DNA of 22,564 nt, taken from Phycisphaerales bacterium UBA1910. GTDB taxonomy: Bacteria > Planctomycetota > Phycisphaerae > Phycisphaerales > UBA1924. The stretch lies in contig DDGE01000060.1 of NCBI GenBank assembly GCA_002337545.1, positions 25,888 through 48,451 of the forward strand. Reading direction: 5' to 3'. Of the stretch, positions 21,139 to 22,564 are shown piece after piece (position 1 is the first letter of the stretch; each line of letters opens with the position of its first letter). A model generated the notes under the pieces. The model saw nothing but the letters and a program-made list of their open reading frames with translations. It was not told where the DNA came from and ran no database searches. A program made the translations under genes and the position numbers.

Positions 21139-22564
21139 GACAGAGTTCCTTTGCAGCTTCGAGACACTTCTGGCGTGAAATTTCGAGCAGGTCCGCGAGT
21201 ACAGACTCGCTCGTAGGCCAGCGCCCGGCACCCTTGCCTCGCACGCTCGTTGTCGAGCCATCCGGATGGTGCAGTATTGCGATGTTCCACTCGTTCTTTG
21301 TCTGTGCAAATCGTGATGATTGGTCCACCGGCTCGACAACAACTCGAGCGTTGTGTGAATCAATGAACGCGATATGGCGGGCCGGGTATGCTGATCTGGT
21401 ATTCGATGCCCAGTTCACGATCGAGCTTCGATGTGTTGCGTCATCATGGATAGACCATCCTGCTTTGTGGGCGATTACAAAGAGCTTGTCGAGGGCGTCC
21501 CGACCATCAAGATCGCGCGATGGGTCGGCTTCGGCGAACCCATTCAGCTTGGCGCTATTGATTGCTCCATCGAGTGGATGACCATTTTCGAGTTGATCAA
21601 GCACATAGTTGCCGGTGCCGTTGAGGATTCCTTCGACCGCGGTCACTGGGGCCGTTCGCAAAGCCTCAAGCACTGGGGTTGCTCCGCCGACGCTTGCTGA
21701 AGCTCGTATCGATGTGTTATGGAGTTTCGCGAGACGCTCCAACTCATGGTGATCTTGTGCAAGGAGTGCTTTGTTTGCGCTCACAAGGTGGGAACCGTTC
21801 TTGATCGCATTGAGCGATACATCCTTTGCAATATCAGTGCCGCCGATCAGCTCAATAACGACATCAGCTCCAAACGATGCGATCTGAATCGCATCGTCAA
21901 CTACGATGAATGGGCGGTCCAGATCTTTGTCGGTGAGGTGCTTGCGTGCTGCGCCGATGATCCTGAAATGATCAGGCAGTTGACACAGCAGATCCGCGAC
22001 ACCCTCGCCGACCGCGCCGAGGCCGCAGAGTGCGACGGTCATAGGGGGCGGTATATCTGGGTTGCTGTCGCATTGGGTTGGGCCAGGTCCAATGGTGGTC
22101 GGGCGTGTCGCATTGAATCGCCCGAGTTCAAACTCAAGGCTTAATCTCTCCGCATATCGAACGGCCTTGTGCTGAATGATCGAGCCGTCGGTTTCTAGAG
22201 CGACTTCGTAAGAGGCATACGCATAACGCGGGGGCAGGATATCGCATGATGCCGGATCGGACGCGTAGAGCGCATCGACATCCTTGATCAGGCGGCACCT
22301 CGTTGCTCCGGTCTCTCCCTTGATGAATACGGCTGTCAGGTCGGAACCGCCACGACCGAGAGTGACGGTTTCGCCAGCTTGATTGATCGCGACGAACCCG
22401 GGGATGACAACCAGACCGTTGGAAGCCAGTGCCTTCTCTAGCGTGTTTCTGTCGAGACTGATTGGTACCGCATCGAGTGGGTCACCTGTCGCGATGAGTG
22501 ACAAGGATTCGGGCATGAGAACCTGCGCAGGGATTCCTGCTCGATCGAGGTGCACGCCGAGAAG
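21128..22564 (-). CDS. Aspartate kinase-homoserine dehydrogenase fusion, 5' end outside window
   Basis: The frame is open to the window edge, so the start is missing; the GTG at 22555 is probably internal. The visible N-terminal part (about nt 22564-22110) is the C-terminal half of an aspartate kinase domain: GLVVIPGFVAINQAGETVTLGRGGSDLTA, then KDVDALYASDPA. A linker of about 25 residues leads directly to a homoserine dehydrogenase domain starting near nt 22042: VALCGLGAVGEGV, the SANKALLA lysine block, GGATPVLEAL, EGILNGTGNYVL and the signature GFAEADPSRDLDGRDALDKL. The protein therefore catalyses the first and third steps from aspartate to homoserine. In E. coli ThrA two ACT regulatory domains lie between the catalytic domains; none is seen here, nor at the C-terminus, which ends soon after the dehydrogenase domain. 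It precedes asd in one operon. Confidence 0.92.
   Translation of the reverse strand, partial: LLGVHLDRAGIPAQVLMPESLSLIATGDPLDAVPISLDRNTLEKALASNGLVVIPGFVAINQAGETVTLGRGGSDLTAVFIKGETGATRCRLIKDVDALYASDPASCDILPPRYAYASYEVALETDGSIIQHKAVRYAERLSLEFELGRFNATRPTTIGPGPTQCDSNPDIPPPMTVALCGLGAVGEGVADLLCQLPDHFRIIGAARKHLTDKDLDRPFIVVDDAIQIASFGADVVIELIGGTDIAKDVSLNAIKNGSHLVSANKALLAQDHHELERLAKLHNTSIRASASVGGATPVLEALRTAPVTAVEGILNGTGNYVLDQLENGHPLDGAINSAKLNGFAEADPSRDLDGRDALDKLFVIAHKAGWSIHDDATHRSSIVNWASNTRSAYPARHIAFIDSHNARVVVEPVDQSSRFAQTKNEWNIAILHHPDGSTTSVRGKGAGRWPTSESVLADLLEISRQKCLEAAKELCHAQ

Noticed and set aside
21139..21363. Longer asd gene starting at 21363
   Set aside because: The added 75 residues are a shadow of the kinase-dehydrogenase gene, and the normal enzyme N-terminus starts at 21138.
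22042..22564. Separate aspartate kinase and homoserine dehydrogenase genes
   Set aside because: The frame is continuous with no stop between the domains and no ribosome-binding site that would favour an internal start at 22042.

Overview
The window most likely comes from a marine member of the Planctomycetota, class Phycisphaerae. Several sequence traits point there: a PEP-CTERM-like C-terminus of the 'PTPGSLAMLGLGGLIATRRKR' kind, two secreted proteins ending in an 'ELNFFDVSAFL..YNxGC' dockerin-like (GC-type) module, and a pseudopilin with a C-terminal H-x9-DG-type segment inside a sugar-use operon. This placement is inferred from protein style, not from a marker gene. No rRNA, tRNA, CRISPR array, insertion sequence or phage gene was seen.

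Region 1 (1-6964, + strand) is a tightly packed lipid-modification operon of eight genes: a fatty-acid desaturase cut by the window edge, a COG2907-type FAD oxidoreductase, DUF1365, a cyclopropane-fatty-acid-synthase-like methyltransferase, DUF2878, DUF1295, a second CFA/coclaurine-N-methyltransferase-like enzyme and DUF1475. Nearly every junction overlaps, so the genes look translationally coupled. The set probably desaturates acyl chains, methylates them and then changes their redox state, but the final product cannot be read from sequence.

Region 2 (7337-20054) is a beta-glucan (laminarin-like) use locus. It holds a CUT1 sugar ABC transporter (ATPase at 7337-8410 on the minus strand; binding protein and two permeases at 13580-16769 on the plus strand), a secreted GH16-CBM6-dockerin-like enzyme, a clan GH-A lipoprotein-like hydrolase, a cytoplasmic GH1 beta-glucosidase, a pseudopilin, a LacI-family regulator, a PEP-CTERM protein and a small secreted protein with a dockerin-like C-terminus. 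Five copies of the 11-bp palindrome GTAAC(A/T)GTTAC lie in front of the transcription units of this region and nowhere else that I found. They are the probable operators of the LacI-family protein at 12531-13580, making this a compact local regulon. The expected flow is outer cleavage by GH16, possibly trimming by the GH-A enzyme, import of oligosaccharides by the ABC system, and hydrolysis to glucose by GH1.

Region 3 (20062-22564, - strand) is amino-acid housekeeping: an aspartate kinase-homoserine dehydrogenase fusion, cut by the window edge and lacking visible ACT domains, overlaps aspartate-semialdehyde dehydrogenase. Together they cover early steps from aspartate to homoserine.

The most interesting points are the five-site regulon, whose LacI-type regulator has a shortened hinge and whose operators lack a central CpG; the pseudopilin that opens the transport operon; the eight-gene lipid cluster; and the ACT-less kinase-dehydrogenase fusion.
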